A stretch of DNA of 64,000 nt from Bradyrhizobium sp. in8p8 (GTDB taxonomy: Bacteria; Pseudomonadota; Alphaproteobacteria; Rhizobiales; Xanthobacteraceae): contig NZ_AUGD01000009.1 of the NCBI RefSeq assembly GCF_000426845.1, forward strand, positions 248,001-312,000, read 5' to 3'. The translations under genes and the position numbers were made by a program. Positions 17,696 through 29,599 of the stretch are shown here, piece after piece; the stretch's first letter is position 1, and the number at the start of each line of letters is the position of its first letter. A model generated the notes under the pieces. The model had not been told where the DNA came from. It was given only the letters and a program-made list of their open reading frames with translations, and searched no databases.

Positions 17696-18616
17696 ATGCG
17701 CGTGCTCCGTCTTATCGCGGCGGCGTTGCTGTGCGTCGCGACACAAGCGGCACGCGCGGATGACAGCGAACCGGCGTGGCGCGCAAGCGCGCTCGCCATG
17801 GTGCCGGCGGGCTATGTCGCCGGCCTCGCCTATCGGACCGATGGTTCGACTGGCTATCTCGCGGTCTATCCTGCGACGGCGAACGATCCGAAGACACCGG
17901 CAAGCGTGTTCGCAGGGCGCCAGGCCCTCGTCGTCACGCTGACACCGGATGCGACACGCGCAGTGTCGGCCGATCTGAAGCCGCGCGCCGAGCCCGATCC
18001 GGACAATGACGAGGCCGATTTCGCCAAGCTCCACGCCGAACTTGCGGCGAAGCGTGCATCGCTCCCCGACGGCACCGAGCCCTGCAGTCTCGGCGCCTGG
18101 TCCATCGACAAGGATCCAAACGGCCTCAACGTGCGCGCCGAGCCGTCAACCACGGGGCGCGTGCTCGGCACGTTGCCGCCGCCCTACCGCCTGAAGCTTG
18201 GCGGCGCCGAGAACACGCCCGATGGCGGCTGGCTCACCGAATTCAGCATCATCGGCTTCAAGAACGGCTGGTTTCTCATCGAAGGCGCAAGGCCGCCGGG
18301 CCAGGACTACGAGGACGAGAAGCGATATCCGCGCAGCGCGCCAAAGCCGTATGCCGGACGCGGCTGGGTCGCCTCCAACAAGGTCGGCGCGAACTACGCC
18401 AATGGCGCCACCCGCGCGGGCGGCCTGTTTCAGGCGCCCTTCATCGACGCCAAATGGACGCCGGCCCAGCGCGAGCTCGGCGGTCCGATCGACGGCGACG
18501 GCGGGCCGAAACGGCTGATGGCCTGCAGCGGCTTCTGGGGTCTGGTCGAGAGCCATGACGGCGTGCGCGGCTGGTGGCGCGCGCTGTGCTCCAACCAGGT
18601 CACCAACTGCAGTTAG
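17696..18616 (+). CDS. Exported SH3-domain protein
   Basis: A 306-residue protein with a signal peptide (MRVLRLIAAALLCVATQA, cut near ARA-DDS). Residues about 140-185 form a bacterial SH3 domain (GLNVRAEPSTTGRVLGTLPP). The rest carries several Trp and Cys residues and shows no catalytic motif. SH3b domains usually bind the cell wall. Function is unknown; it probably acts in the periplasm. Confidence 0.8.
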   Translation: MRVLRLIAAALLCVATQAARADDSEPAWRASALAMVPAGYVAGLAYRTDGSTGYLAVYPATANDPKTPASVFAGRQALVVTLTPDATRAVSADLKPRAEPDPDNDEADFAKLHAELAAKRASLPDGTEPCSLGAWSIDKDPNGLNVRAEPSTTGRVLGTLPPPYRLKLGGAENTPDGGWLTEFSIIGFKNGWFLIEGARPPGQDYEDEKRYPRSAPKPYAGRGWVASNKVGANYANGATRAGGLFQAPFIDAKWTPAQRELGGPIDGDGGPKRLMACSGFWGLVESHDGVRGWWRALCSNQVTNCS

Positions 18617-18639
18617 GACGTTGACGCATCCGCATCGCC

Positions 18640-18720
18640 CTGGCCGGGCTTGTCCCGGCCATCCACGTCTTCGCGGCACCAAGAACGTCGTCGATGCCAG
18701 GGACGAGCCCGGGCATGACA
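18640..18720. repeat. Dispersed palindromic repeat (GGCCGGG type)
   Basis: GGCCGGG (18642-18648) pairs with CCCGGCC (18654-18660), followed by ATCCACGTC and, about 50 bases on, an inverted related block (GGACGAGCCCGGGCATGACA). This arrangement is typical of short dispersed intergenic repeats in Bradyrhizobium and relatives. It lies between the convergent SH3 and fumarase genes and may also end transcription. Confidence 0.65.
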
Positions 18721-18773
18721 ATCGTTGGTAAGGCGAGATATGCAATCAATCGCAAGCATGGGCGAGCGAAGAG

Positions 18774-20429
18774 CTAGCCCAAATTCAACTCCTTGAAGAA
18801 GTCGTTGCCCTTGTCGTCGATGATGATGAAGGCAGGGAAGTCGACGACTTCGATGCGCCAGATCGCTTCCATGCCGAGCTCGGGATATTCGAGCACCTCG
18901 ACCTTCTTGATGCAGTGTTCGGCAAGGTTCGCCGCGGCGCCGCCGATCGAGCCGAGGTAGAAGCCTCCATACTTCTTGCACGCCTCGCGCACCGCCGGCG
19001 CCCGGTTGCCCTTGGCCACCATTACCATCGAGCCGCCAGCGGCCTGGAACTGGTCGACGAAGGAATCCATGCGTCCGGCGGTGGTCGGACCGAACGCGCC
19101 GGAGGCGTAGCCTTCGGGCGTCTTGGCCGGACCGGCGTAGTAAACCGGATGGTTCTTGAAATAGTCGGGCAGCGGCTCGCCCTTCTCCAGCCGCTCGCGC
19201 AGCTTGGCATGGGCGGAATCGCGCGCGACGATCATGGTGCCCGTCATCGAGACTCGTGTCTTGATCGGATATTTCGAGAACGTCGCGAGGATGTCCTTCA
19301 TCGGCTGGTTGAGATCGATCTTGACGACCTCGCCGCCGAGCGTCTGCTCGACCTGCGGCAGGTACTGCGCCGGGTTGTGCTCGAGCTCTTCCAGATAGAC
19401 GCCGTCCTTGGTGATCTTGCCGAGCACCTGGCGGTCGGCCGAGCAGGACACGCCGAGCCCGATCGGCAGAGAGGCGCCGTGACGCGGCATGCGAATCACG
19501 CGCACGTCGTGGCAGAAATATTTGCCGCCGAACTGCGCGCCGACGCCGAGCGACTGCGTCATCTTGTGGATTTCCTTCTCCATCTCGACGTCACGGAAGG
19601 CGTTGCCGTCGGGCGAGCCGTGGGTCGGCAGCGCGTCGAGATAGCGTGCGGAAGCGAGCTTCACCGTCTTCATGCACAGTTCGGCCGAGGTGCCGCCGAT
19701 CACGATCGCGAGGTGATAGGGTGGGCACGCCGCGGTGCCCAGCGTCAGGATCTTCTCTTTCAGGAACGCAAGCAGCCGGTCCTTGGTCAGGACAGAAGGT
19801 GTCGCCTGGAACAAGAAGCTCTTGTTGGCCGAGCCGCCGCCCTTCGCCATGAACATGAACTTGTAGGCATCATCACCCTCGGCGTAGATCTCGCACTGCG
19901 CCGGCATGTTGTTGGCAGTGTTCTTCTCCTCGTACATCGAGAGCGGCGCGACCTGCGAGTAGCGCAGATTTCGGCGCAGGTAAGCATCGCGCGCGCCTTC
20001 CGACAGCGCCGCCTCATCGTCGCCGTCGGTGATGACGTTGCAGCCCTTCTTACCCATGATGATCGCGGTGCCGGTGTCCTGGCACATAGGCAGCACGCCT
20101 CCGGCCGCGATGTTGGCGTTCTTCAGGAAGTCGAGCGCAACGAACTTGTCGTTCGGGCTTGCCTCGCCGTCCTCCAGGATCGCGCGGAGCTGCTTCAGAT
20201 GGCCGGGCCGCAGATAGTGGTTGATGTCGCCGAAAGCCGCCTCCGACAGCGCCCGCAGCGCCTCCCGCGACACCACCAGCATGTCCTTGCCCAGAACCTT
20301 CTCGACCCGGACTCCTTCGGACGAGATCTTCTTGTAGGGCGTCTCGTCCTTGCCCAGCGGGAAGAGCGGGGTGTGCTTGTACGGCGGAAGGGGCTTTGAC
20401 TGGTCGGGAAAAGCTGTGGGAGCGTTCAT
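18774..20429 (-). CDS. Fumarate hydratase class I (4Fe-4S)
   Basis: A 551-residue fumarase with both halves of the class I enzyme. The N-terminal iron-sulfur domain shows Cys in PMCQDTGTA, ACPPYHLA and VSCSADRQ; the C-terminal swivel domain shows GPTTAGRMDS. It interconverts fumarate and malate in the TCA cycle. Class I enzymes are oxygen-sensitive and often paired with class II FumC elsewhere. The start at 20429 (MNAPTAFPDQ) gives the normal length; the frame stays open upstream to 20801 but that part lacks similarity. The gene stands alone. Confidence 0.93.
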   Translation of the reverse strand: MNAPTAFPDQSKPLPPYKHTPLFPLGKDETPYKKISSEGVRVEKVLGKDMLVVSREALRALSEAAFGDINHYLRPGHLKQLRAILEDGEASPNDKFVALDFLKNANIAAGGVLPMCQDTGTAIIMGKKGCNVITDGDDEAALSEGARDAYLRRNLRYSQVAPLSMYEEKNTANNMPAQCEIYAEGDDAYKFMFMAKGGGSANKSFLFQATPSVLTKDRLLAFLKEKILTLGTAACPPYHLAIVIGGTSAELCMKTVKLASARYLDALPTHGSPDGNAFRDVEMEKEIHKMTQSLGVGAQFGGKYFCHDVRVIRMPRHGASLPIGLGVSCSADRQVLGKITKDGVYLEELEHNPAQYLPQVEQTLGGEVVKIDLNQPMKDILATFSKYPIKTRVSMTGTMIVARDSAHAKLRERLEKGEPLPDYFKNHPVYYAGPAKTPEGYASGAFGPTTAGRMDSFVDQFQAAGGSMVMVAKGNRAPAVREACKKYGGFYLGSIGGAAANLAEHCIKKVEVLEYPELGMEAIWRIEVVDFPAFIIIDDKGNDFFKELNLG

Positions 20430-20640
20430 GGAGCGGATCTCAGGTTTGCGGCCTTGGCGGGCCTCGGCGTAGAAGCGTTCTAAGCCCATTTTGGACGGAA
20501 AAGAAAGGGAGCGAGAGCCACGGGAGAGGCAGCCCAAGCGAGCGGGAAGGCCATTGGCACAGCTCGTGGAAATGGCCCCTCCGACCCTTGCGCTTCGCGT
20601 CCGGCGACGCTTGAATGCGCGCCCTAAGGGGCTTTTCATC

Positions 20641-21114
20641 ATGACATTGAAACTGAACGTCCGCGGCGCGATCCTGGTCGCCGCCGCCATCACCGGCCTT
20701 GTGGCTCTCGCTTCGCCTGCCCGCGCCGACCGCTGTGACGACAGCGCCAAGGAGCTGGCGAACCAGGTCGATCGCCTCAAGGTGAATTTCCGCGCCGCCA
20801 ATGTCGTCTACATGACCCACCCGGCGGCCAAGGAGCTGTCCGTGGGCTGCCGCGGCGACAAGTACTCGATCGAGCTCTATGCCAAGGGCGATCGCAAGCC
20901 CAAGCCGGAGTTCTACGCGCTGGTGGGATCGATGGCCGCGATCGTCTTCACGGTGACGAAGGACGACACGACGACGGGCGCGACGCGCTGCCTGAAGCGG
21001 ATGGGCCTGTTGCGCGGCGACAAGGTCACCATGCGCTACCGGCGACTGAACATGGAATGCACACGCACCAAGTCGGACGCCTCCATCGCGATCACGCGCG
21101 GCAAGGACGAGTAG
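20641..21114 (+). CDS. Exported hypothetical protein
   Basis: A 157-residue protein with a signal peptide (cut near ARA-DRC) and four Cys in the mature part, enough for two disulfides. The mature segment DRCDDSAKELANQVDRLKVNF starts helical and then becomes beta-rich. AAGGGG precedes ATG 20641. No family recognised. It is divergent from the fumarase gene. Confidence 0.7.
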   Translation: MTLKLNVRGAILVAAAITGLVALASPARADRCDDSAKELANQVDRLKVNFRAANVVYMTHPAAKELSVGCRGDKYSIELYAKGDRKPKPEFYALVGSMAAIVFTVTKDDTTTGATRCLKRMGLLRGDKVTMRYRRLNMECTRTKSDASIAITRGKDE

Positions 21115-21416
21115 GCGCTCCCTTTTTCCCTCTTGCAACGTAGACGGCGGCGCCTGCATCCGGCAGCCACAAGCTCCGCCATTGCGAGTGTGGCGAAGCA
21201 ATCCGGAATCCGCTCCGCGGCGACCGCCTGGATTGCTTCGTCGCAAGAGCTCCTCGCAACGACGACGAGAGGCCTCATCATCTCGCGAACACCGGGATGC
21301 CGTACCAAATGAGCATCGTCGACCGCGGCAATCCCTCGCATTTTAACAATTGCCTTGAAGGAAATTTCGCTCCTGGTGGGGCAGGCTCAATTGTTTCATT
21401 CTGTGAGGACTTGCGA
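21115..21416. other. 302-base intergenic stretch with a repeat
   Basis: No gene is supported here. The stretch holds one copy of the GCGAAGCAATCC palindromic repeat (21180-21263) and an unremarkable leader before the small gene at 21417. Confidence 0.6.
21180..21263. repeat. Palindromic dispersed repeat, copy 1
   Basis: The arms CATTGCGAG...GCGAAGCAATCC and GGATTGCTTCG...CTCCTCGCAA are inverted around a variable centre. The same element recurs at 28722-28799 and 32128-32207. The type is well known in Bradyrhizobium, Rhodopseudomonas and relatives. Confidence 0.8.
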
Positions 21417-21590
21417 ATGAAGGTTTCGACAGTTGCGCCCCCGCCAATCGCGATCGTGGTCCCGAACTACGACACGACCAAGCAGCAGGACGACCAGGCC
21501 AAGGCCAAGGACACCGACCCGGTCTACAAGCCGCAGCCGCCTGCGCCGCTGCCGCCGGGCCAGGGCACGCGGATCGATCAGCTCGCCTGA
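21417..21590 (+). CDS. Small Pro-rich hypothetical protein
   Basis: A 57-residue protein (MKVSTVAPPPIAIVVPNYDT...) with a Lys/Asp centre and a Pro-rich C-terminus (KPQPPAPLPPGQGTRIDQLA). GAGGA at 21404-21408 is well spaced for ATG 21417; the frame opens upstream at 21297 without a ribosome site. No family recognised. Confidence 0.5.
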   Translation: MKVSTVAPPPIAIVVPNYDTTKQQDDQAKAKDTDPVYKPQPPAPLPPGQGTRIDQLA

Positions 21591-21693
21591 TCAGGATTGC
21601 CAAAGCCGGAGCGTCCGCGCCGATCGGTCGGGCCTTCGTACGTCCGGCTGTATCTGATGGACTCGAGGGTGTCCCAACTCGCGCACAATCGGT

Positions 21694-22401
21694 CTAACCG
21701 TCCAGCTCCCGATAGCGGCGGAAGATGCCCTGCTCGTTGAAGGCAATGCGGCGATCGCTTTGGAGATAGGCCTTGATGTTCGGCCGCGCGGCGATGCGGT
21801 CATGCAGGCCGACGAGGCCTGGGATGTCCCTCTCGAACGCCGTCATGCGCTTGGGGAAGGCATAGCGCAGTCCCGCGACGATCTGGAATAGCGAGAGGTC
21901 GACATAGGTCGGTCTGCGGCCGGTCACATAGGCACCGCCGCTGTCGGCGAGAAGCTGCTCGAAATAGCCGAGATATTTCGGCACGCGCTCGCTCCAGAAC
22001 TCGGCGGTACGCTTCTTCGCCGGCGCTTTCTGGTCCTCATAATAGAGCGAGGGCCCGAGCGGATGATGGGTGTCGTGAATCTCGACGACGAGGTCGGTGA
22101 TGGTGAGCTGAAGCTGATGGACCCAGAGCCGGCCGGCTTCCGTCTTCGGCGCCAGCCCATGGCGGGCACCGAGATAGAGCAGGATGTTGGCGGTCTGGCC
22201 GATCACGAGCTTGCCTGCTTTGAGGAACGGCGGCGCAAAGGGCGGTGTTCCCTTGTGCGCATCCATCATCTTCATCATCGCGGACGGGCCGCGCGGGCCG
22301 CGCGCGACATCGACGTAAGCGACCCCCGCCTCCTCCAGCGCCAGCCGCACATATTCGCCGCGGCCCTGGATCTCGGGCCAGTAGTAGAGCTCGTATTTCA
22401 T
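21694..22401 (-). CDS. Glutathione S-transferase
   Basis: A 235-residue GST with an N-terminal thioredoxin-like domain (MKYELYYWPEIQGRGEYVRLAL, glutathione-site QTANILLYLG in place of the usual ES motif) and an all-helical C-terminal domain (RRPTYVDLSLFQIVAGL). The N-terminal Tyr pair is compatible with a Tyr-type GST. Start 22401 is chosen as the conserved N-terminus; a longer frame reaches 22452. The substrate is unknown. Confidence 0.88.
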   Translation of the reverse strand: MKYELYYWPEIQGRGEYVRLALEEAGVAYVDVARGPRGPSAMMKMMDAHKGTPPFAPPFLKAGKLVIGQTANILLYLGARHGLAPKTEAGRLWVHQLQLTITDLVVEIHDTHHPLGPSLYYEDQKAPAKKRTAEFWSERVPKYLGYFEQLLADSGGAYVTGRRPTYVDLSLFQIVAGLRYAFPKRMTAFERDIPGLVGLHDRIAARPNIKAYLQSDRRIAFNEQGIFRRYRELDG

Positions 22402-22516
22402 AAGAGGGGTCCGTGAACGTGGCGACGGACCCAATGTATCATTCGCCGCCAAGTTCCGTCAGCATCGCGAGGACGGCTGCCCCCATGACGGGTGCTGATC
22501 GAGCAATCCGCCCAAC

Positions 22517-22546
22517 AAAAGGGCGCCGTGCCGAAGCACGACGCCC
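22517..22546 (-). terminator. Rho-independent-like terminator after the Tim44-like gene
   Basis: GGGCG-CC-GTGC / GCAC-GA-CGCCC with a CGAA tetraloop (22521-22546), followed on the minus strand by TTTT. It sits 24 bases after the Tim44-like stop. Confidence 0.65.
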
Positions 22547-22569
22547 CCGTGTGTTGCTGTATCCGACGA

Positions 22570-23583
22570 TCAGTTGGTCTGCTGGATCGCCGACAATTCC
22601 CAGCCGCTGCCCGGCCGCCGGGCGAAGGTCCAGACTTCGGTCGCCTCGCCGGGCTGTTCGCTGCCGGCAACGACTGCGCCGGTGTTGCGATCCACCGTCT
22701 TGTCGGTGAGGGCGAAGCGCAGCGCCACGGTGGCGTAGTCGGTCTCGCCTTCGCGCCAGGCTTCCGCGAGGTCACCCTGCAACAGCTTGACGTCGGTCAC
22801 CTTGTTGACGACGTTGCGCGCGCGGTTCTGGGCGAGGTCCTGCTCGAAATAGGAGACCATCTCCGGTGTCGCGAGCGTATGCAGCTTGGCCACGTCCTCG
22901 TTCGACCAGGCCGTCTGGATCTCGCCGAGCAGGCGCTCGAACGCCTCATAGTCGTCCGGCTTGATCTCCAGCGGCGCGTTGTTGGCGCCGAAACCAAAGC
23001 CACCGAGTCCACCGCCAAGACCACCCCCAAGACCACCGGCCAGCCCGCCACCGAGGCCGCTACGCTGGTTCGTCTGCGGTCCGGGACCGGCGCCTGCATC
23101 CGCATTGGCGTAAGCCTCACGTGGAGCATGACGGCGCTGCCACCAGGACATCGCCAGCCGCACAACGAGCACCACGAGCGCGATCTGGATCATCAGGCCG
23201 AGGATCGAGGACAGGCCGCCGAGGCCGCCGAACAGGCCGCCGCCGAACAGCATGCCGAGCAGGCCGGCGCCGAGGAAGCCGGCCGCAAGGCCGCCCATGA
23301 AGCCGCCTGCACGGCCGAACAGGCCGCCGCGCGCGGGCGCGTTTGCAGCCGACTTCATGCCTGCGCCCGGCTGGGTGTAGGTGCGGTTGAACTGCGAGGC
23401 CGAGCCCGGCGCGGTTGTGGTTGAGGGCGGGGCCGAATAGGAGCGCGAACCGCGCGAACCCGACGACATGCCACCACCGGCCCTGGCGTCGGCTGACGAG
23501 ATCGTCAGTGCGGTCGGCAGCGCAAGCGCCAGCACGACGGCGATCGCGTTGAAGAGATTGCGGGAGCGAAGCGAGAAAGTCAT
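22570..23583 (-). CDS. Tim44-like domain membrane protein
   Basis: A 337-residue protein with an N-terminal signal or anchor segment (residues about 8-32), a Gly-rich region with a second TM stretch (SILGLMIQIALVVLVVRLAM), a second Gly tract and a C-terminal Tim44/MRPL45-like domain of about 140 residues (DYEAFERLLGEIQTAWSNED to WELSAIQQTN). In alphaproteobacteria such proteins are inner-membrane proteins related to the mitochondrial import factor Tim44; their role is unclear. Start 23583 is the most likely; the frame opens at 23607. It lies downstream of cckA on the same strand. Confidence 0.85.
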   Translation of the reverse strand: MTFSLRSRNLFNAIAVVLALALPTALTISSADARAGGGMSSGSRGSRSYSAPPSTTTAPGSASQFNRTYTQPGAGMKSAANAPARGGLFGRAGGFMGGLAAGFLGAGLLGMLFGGGLFGGLGGLSSILGLMIQIALVVLVVRLAMSWWQRRHAPREAYANADAGAGPGPQTNQRSGLGGGLAGGLGGGLGGGLGGFGFGANNAPLEIKPDDYEAFERLLGEIQTAWSNEDVAKLHTLATPEMVSYFEQDLAQNRARNVVNKVTDVKLLQGDLAEAWREGETDYATVALRFALTDKTVDRNTGAVVAGSEQPGEATEVWTFARRPGSGWELSAIQQTN

Positions 23584-23768
23584 GTGCGTTTCCCAAATCC
23601 CCGGCATGGGGACGTGCGCTTAAGATGGGCAGACTTGCCGAAAAGTGAAGCCGGTTTCGGAACCCGCGGCTGCGGCCCTCAGTCGCGGGGATGTGGCAAA
23701 AGCCCATATTTCGCGGAGGCTTGGCGGGGCATGGAAGGGAACCAGGGCCGCTGGTTCTGCGGCGAACC

Positions 23769-26354
<2,586 letters not shown>

Positions 26355-26509
26355 TCTCGAGCTGGCGCAGCCTGTCGGCAGAGAATCAACGCGCTACGGG
26401 GCGCGTGGGGTCCTCCCTGCCTGAATCGGACCCTGAGGTGCAAGGGCAGCAGGGGCGAAACGTACGCTGATTCCCAGATTACGGCCATTTCCGGTGCTTT
26501 CCGGGTGTT

Positions 26510-27589
26510 TTATCCCCGCCCGGCGCTGAATCCGCGCTTTAGCCGCATGACGTAACCGATGACTTCGGCGACGGCATGGTAGTGCTCGGTCGGGATTTCC
26601 TGGTCAATCTCGACGGTGGCGTAGAGCGCGCGGGCCAGCGGCACGTTCTCCACGATCGGGATGTCGTGCTCGCGCGCGATCTCCCGGATCTTGAAGGCGA
26701 GATTGTCGACGCCCTTGGCGACGCAGATCGGTGCCGACATGCCGCGCTCATACGACAGCGCCACCGAGTAGTGGGTCGGGTTGGTGATGATGACGGAGGC
26801 TTTTGGAACCGCCGCCATCATGCGCTTCTTGGCGCGCTGCTGCCGGAGTTGCCTGATCTTGCCTTTGATGTGCGGGTCGCCTTCGGACTGCTTGAACTCT
26901 TCCTTGATCTCCTGGAGCGACATCTTCTGGCGCTGGAACCAGGTGCGGTACTGGAAGAAATAATCGGCGATGGCGATGATCGCGAGCGCCGCGACCACCG
27001 AACCGAGCAAATGGATCGTCATGCTGGTGGAGGCGCCGAGCATGGCGGCCGGGTCGAGCCTCACCATGGCCTCCAAGCGATGCCGTTCCGGCCACAGGAT
27101 CATGGTCATGACCACGCTGAGGGCGATCAGCTTGCCGATTCCTTTCAGGAAGTTCGCGGCCGCTTGCTTGCCGAAGATGCGCTTGAAGCCGGCGCCGGGC
27201 GATATCTTGCTGAGTTTCGGCGTCAGGGATTCGCTCGACCACACCAGGCGGTGCTGCAGCATGTTGCCGGCTATGGCTGCCAGCACCAGCATCAAGAGGG
27301 GCACGCCGATCGCAGCGAGCACGGCGTACTCGATCTGCTGCATCAGGACGAGCAGCGCCTTGCCGTCGGTCTTGATCATCCAGGCATTGGCGAGAAGGTT
27401 GCGCATCGGCGTCAGCAGCCCGCTGCCCACCGAGCCCGAGAAGGTCGAGACCACGAGCGTACCGCCCGCCATCATGAACCAGGTGTTGATCTCCTGGCTC
27501 TTGGCGACGTCGCCGCGCTCCAGCGCATCATCGAGGCGCTTTTGCGTCGGGTCTTCTGTTTGACTCTCCGGGTCCTTGTCGTCTGACAT
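26510..27589 (-). CDS. flhB: Flagellar export apparatus protein FlhB
   Basis: A 359-residue export switch protein: a charged N-terminus, four TM helices within residues 35-215, and a cytoplasmic autocleavage domain with NPTH at residues 270-273. Cleavage between N270 and P271 in known FlhB switches export from hook or rod proteins to filament subunits. Start 27589 lies 4 bases after the fliR stop. Length matches the family. Confidence 0.95.
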   Translation of the reverse strand: MSDDKDPESQTEDPTQKRLDDALERGDVAKSQEINTWFMMAGGTLVVSTFSGSVGSGLLTPMRNLLANAWMIKTDGKALLVLMQQIEYAVLAAIGVPLLMLVLAAIAGNMLQHRLVWSSESLTPKLSKISPGAGFKRIFGKQAAANFLKGIGKLIALSVVMTMILWPERHRLEAMVRLDPAAMLGASTSMTIHLLGSVVAALAIIAIADYFFQYRTWFQRQKMSLQEIKEEFKQSEGDPHIKGKIRQLRQQRAKKRMMAAVPKASVIITNPTHYSVALSYERGMSAPICVAKGVDNLAFKIREIAREHDIPIVENVPLARALYATVEIDQEIPTEHYHAVAEVIGYVMRLKRGFSAGRG

Positions 27590-27593
27590 CGAC

Positions 27594-28370
27594 CTACCGT
27601 GGCCTCAGAGGCATCATCTGGTGCATCACGCCGATGAAGTAATCGAGATAAGTGCCCATCATCGCCGAGAGCACGACGGCGAGCACCAGGAAGCCGGCGA
27701 AGATCGAGAGCGGCACCCCGACGAAATAGACCTGCATCTGCGGCATCAGCCGCGCCAGCACCCCGAGCCCGATGTTGAACACGAGGCCGAACACCAGGAA
27801 CGGTCCGGAGAGTTGCAGGCCCAGACGGAACGCGGCTGCGAAGGCACGCGTTGCCAGCGAAGCGACACCGCCGCTCGACACCGTCTCGCCCGGCGAGAAG
27901 ATCGTATAGCTATCGTTCAGCGCTGCGATCACGAGATGATGGCTGTCGGTGGCGAACAGCAGCGTTATACCGAGCATGGTCAGGAAGTTGCCGACCAGCA
28001 CGCCCTGCTGTCCCTGGGTCGGATCGACCGAGGTGACGAAGCCGAGCCCCATCTGCTGCGCGATCACGGACCCGGCGACCTGAAGTGCCGACAGCGTCAC
28101 GCGCGCGGTCGCACCCAGCACGATGCCGATCGCGATCTCGTGCAGCATCAGCACGAGCAGCGGCGCGAGCGAGCCCATGTCGACCTGATAGGCGTTGCGA
28201 TGCAGCGGCAGGATGATCAGCGTGAGCAAGAGCGCAATCGACAGCTTTATCCGAGTCGGAATGTTGGTCTCGCCGAGGCCCGGCAGCAGCATCACCATCG
28301 CGCCGACCCGGGCGAAGGCGAGCATGAAGGAAGCGGCGAGCGCCGGCAGCAGCGAGACGTCGATGCGCAT
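27594..28370 (-). CDS. fliR: Flagellar export apparatus protein FliR
   Basis: A 258-residue polytopic inner-membrane protein of the type III export gate, with about six TM helices and the conserved GLGFVTSVDPTQGQQ-type motif. Together with FliP and FliQ it forms the helical export pore. It lies 17 bases after fliQ and 4 bases before flhB in one operon. Confidence 0.94.
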   Translation of the reverse strand: MRIDVSLLPALAASFMLAFARVGAMVMLLPGLGETNIPTRIKLSIALLLTLIILPLHRNAYQVDMGSLAPLLVLMLHEIAIGIVLGATARVTLSALQVAGSVIAQQMGLGFVTSVDPTQGQQGVLVGNFLTMLGITLLFATDSHHLVIAALNDSYTIFSPGETVSSGGVASLATRAFAAAFRLGLQLSGPFLVFGLVFNIGLGVLARLMPQMQVYFVGVPLSIFAGFLVLAVVLSAMMGTYLDYFIGVMHQMMPLRPR

Positions 28371-28387
28371 AATTCACGCATTGTGCC

Positions 28388-28651
28388 TCAGCCGCCGATG
28401 ATTCGCGACGAGATCCGCATCATGTGGGCGTGCATCGAATCCGCCATGAACGGCAGCGCCAGCAGCATCGTGGCAAAGATGGCCAGAATCTTCGGCACGT
28501 AGATCAGCGTCTGCTCCTGGATCTGCGTCAGCGCCTGGAACAGCGACACGATGACGCCAACCACCAGACCGACCACCATCAGCGGCGAAGAGACGATCAC
28601 GATGGTCCAGATCGCATCGCGCGCGACGTCGAGGGTTTCGGGTCCGGTCAT
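28388..28651 (-). CDS. fliQ: Flagellar export apparatus protein FliQ
   Basis: An 87-residue protein with two TM hairpin helices and the family motif VSLFQALTQIQEQTL. It is a subunit of the FliPQR export gate. The start at 28651 (MTGPETLDVARD) gives the typical length; the frame stays open upstream, partly across a dispersed repeat. A 161-base gap with that repeat separates it from fliE, unusual inside this operon. Confidence 0.94.
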   Translation of the reverse strand: MTGPETLDVARDAIWTIVIVSSPLMVVGLVVGVIVSLFQALTQIQEQTLIYVPKILAIFATMLLALPFMADSMHAHMMRISSRIIGG

Positions 28652-28721
28652 TTGGCAGATTCCTTTGTTCATCTCTTGCCTCCCCACCACTATTTCGAGC
28701 GATGCGAAGGCCTCTCCCCCG

Positions 28722-28799
28722 TTCGTTGCGAGCGGAGCGAAGCAGTCCAGGCTGCGGCCGAGGAAGGATTCTGGATTGCTTCGTTCCGCTCGCAATGAC
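28722..28799. repeat. Palindromic dispersed repeat, copy 2, inside the flagellar operon
   Basis: TTGCGAGCGGAGCGAAGCA and its inverse TGCTTCGTTCCGCTCGCAA (with TGAC after it) flank a variable centre. It fills most of the gap between fliE and fliQ, so the polycistronic mRNA should carry a long hairpin there. Confidence 0.8.
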
Positions 28800-28812
28800 T
28801 CGGGGGCCGAAA

Positions 28813-29121
28813 TCAGATCGGCATCTTCATGATGTCTTCGTAGGCCGCGATGACGCGGTCCCGCACCGAGACCAGCGTGGACACTGCGACGTCGGTGTCC
28901 GCGACGGCCGTCACCACGTCCATGACGTTGGCCTTGCCGGCGGCCATCGCCACCGTCTGCGCATCGGACTTGCGGCCGGACTCCATGACGCTGCCGACGG
29001 CGTCCTTCAGCAGCGAGGCAAAGGATTGCCCGCTCGGTTCGCTGCCCTTGCCTGCGCCGCTGTTTTCCAGCACACGGGCGAGACTGGCGTACGCATTGGC
29101 GGCGACTGTCGGTGATGCCAT
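28813..29121 (-). CDS. fliE: Flagellar hook-basal body protein FliE
   Basis: A 102-residue protein matching FliE, with the conserved C-terminal helix pattern VSVRDRVIAAYEDIMKMPI. FliE joins the MS-ring to the rod. It starts 16 bases after the flgC stop. Exported by the flagellar type III apparatus; no signal peptide. Confidence 0.93.
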   Translation of the reverse strand: MASPTVAANAYASLARVLENSGAGKGSEPSGQSFASLLKDAVGSVMESGRKSDAQTVAMAAGKANVMDVVTAVADTDVAVSTLVSVRDRVIAAYEDIMKMPI

Positions 29122-29137
29122 GGCTCAAATGTCCTGT

Positions 29138-29563
29138 TCAGCTCTTGAGGATGTCGAGCGTGCGCTGGATCATCCGGCGCGTCGCAGTGATGATGTTGAG
29201 GTTGGCCTCGTAGGACCTTTGCGCATCGCGCATGTCGGTCATCTCGACCACCGAGTTCACGTTGGGATACTTGACGTTGCCGCTCGCATCCGCAGCCGGA
29301 TTGTTCGGCTCGTATTTGACGCGAAAGCTGGACTGGTCGGGCTTGATCCGGCCCAGTGTGACCACTTGCGCATCGAGCGTGCGGTCGAGCGCGGAGGAAA
29401 AGGTCGGAACCTTGCGCCGGTAGGGATCGCCGCCGGCGGTCTGAGCGGTCGAATCCGCGTTCGCGATGTTTTCCGAAATCACCCGCATGCGGCCGGCTTG
29501 CGCCCGCAGACCGGAGGTCGCGATTGCCATCGAGCGGGCAAAGTCGCTGCTGTCATTGGCCAT
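29138..29563 (-). CDS. flgC: Flagellar proximal rod protein FlgC
   Basis: A 141-residue rod protein with the N-terminal bundle motif SGLRAQAGRMRVISENIANAD, shared by rod and hook proteins, and the C-terminal heptad helix EANLNIITATRRMIQRTLDI. Length is typical. It lies between flgB and fliE. Confidence 0.95.
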   Translation of the reverse strand: MANDSSDFARSMAIATSGLRAQAGRMRVISENIANADSTAQTAGGDPYRRKVPTFSSALDRTLDAQVVTLGRIKPDQSSFRVKYEPNNPAADASGNVKYPNVNSVVEMTDMRDAQRSYEANLNIITATRRMIQRTLDILKS

Positions 29564-29599
29564 GATGCGCCCTTAGCTGCCTTGTTTCCGGATCATGCT

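Noticed and set aside
18774..20801. Fumarase start at 20801 giving 675 residues
   Set aside because: The extra 124 residues are basic and low in similarity; class I fumarases are about 550 residues, which fits the start at 20429.
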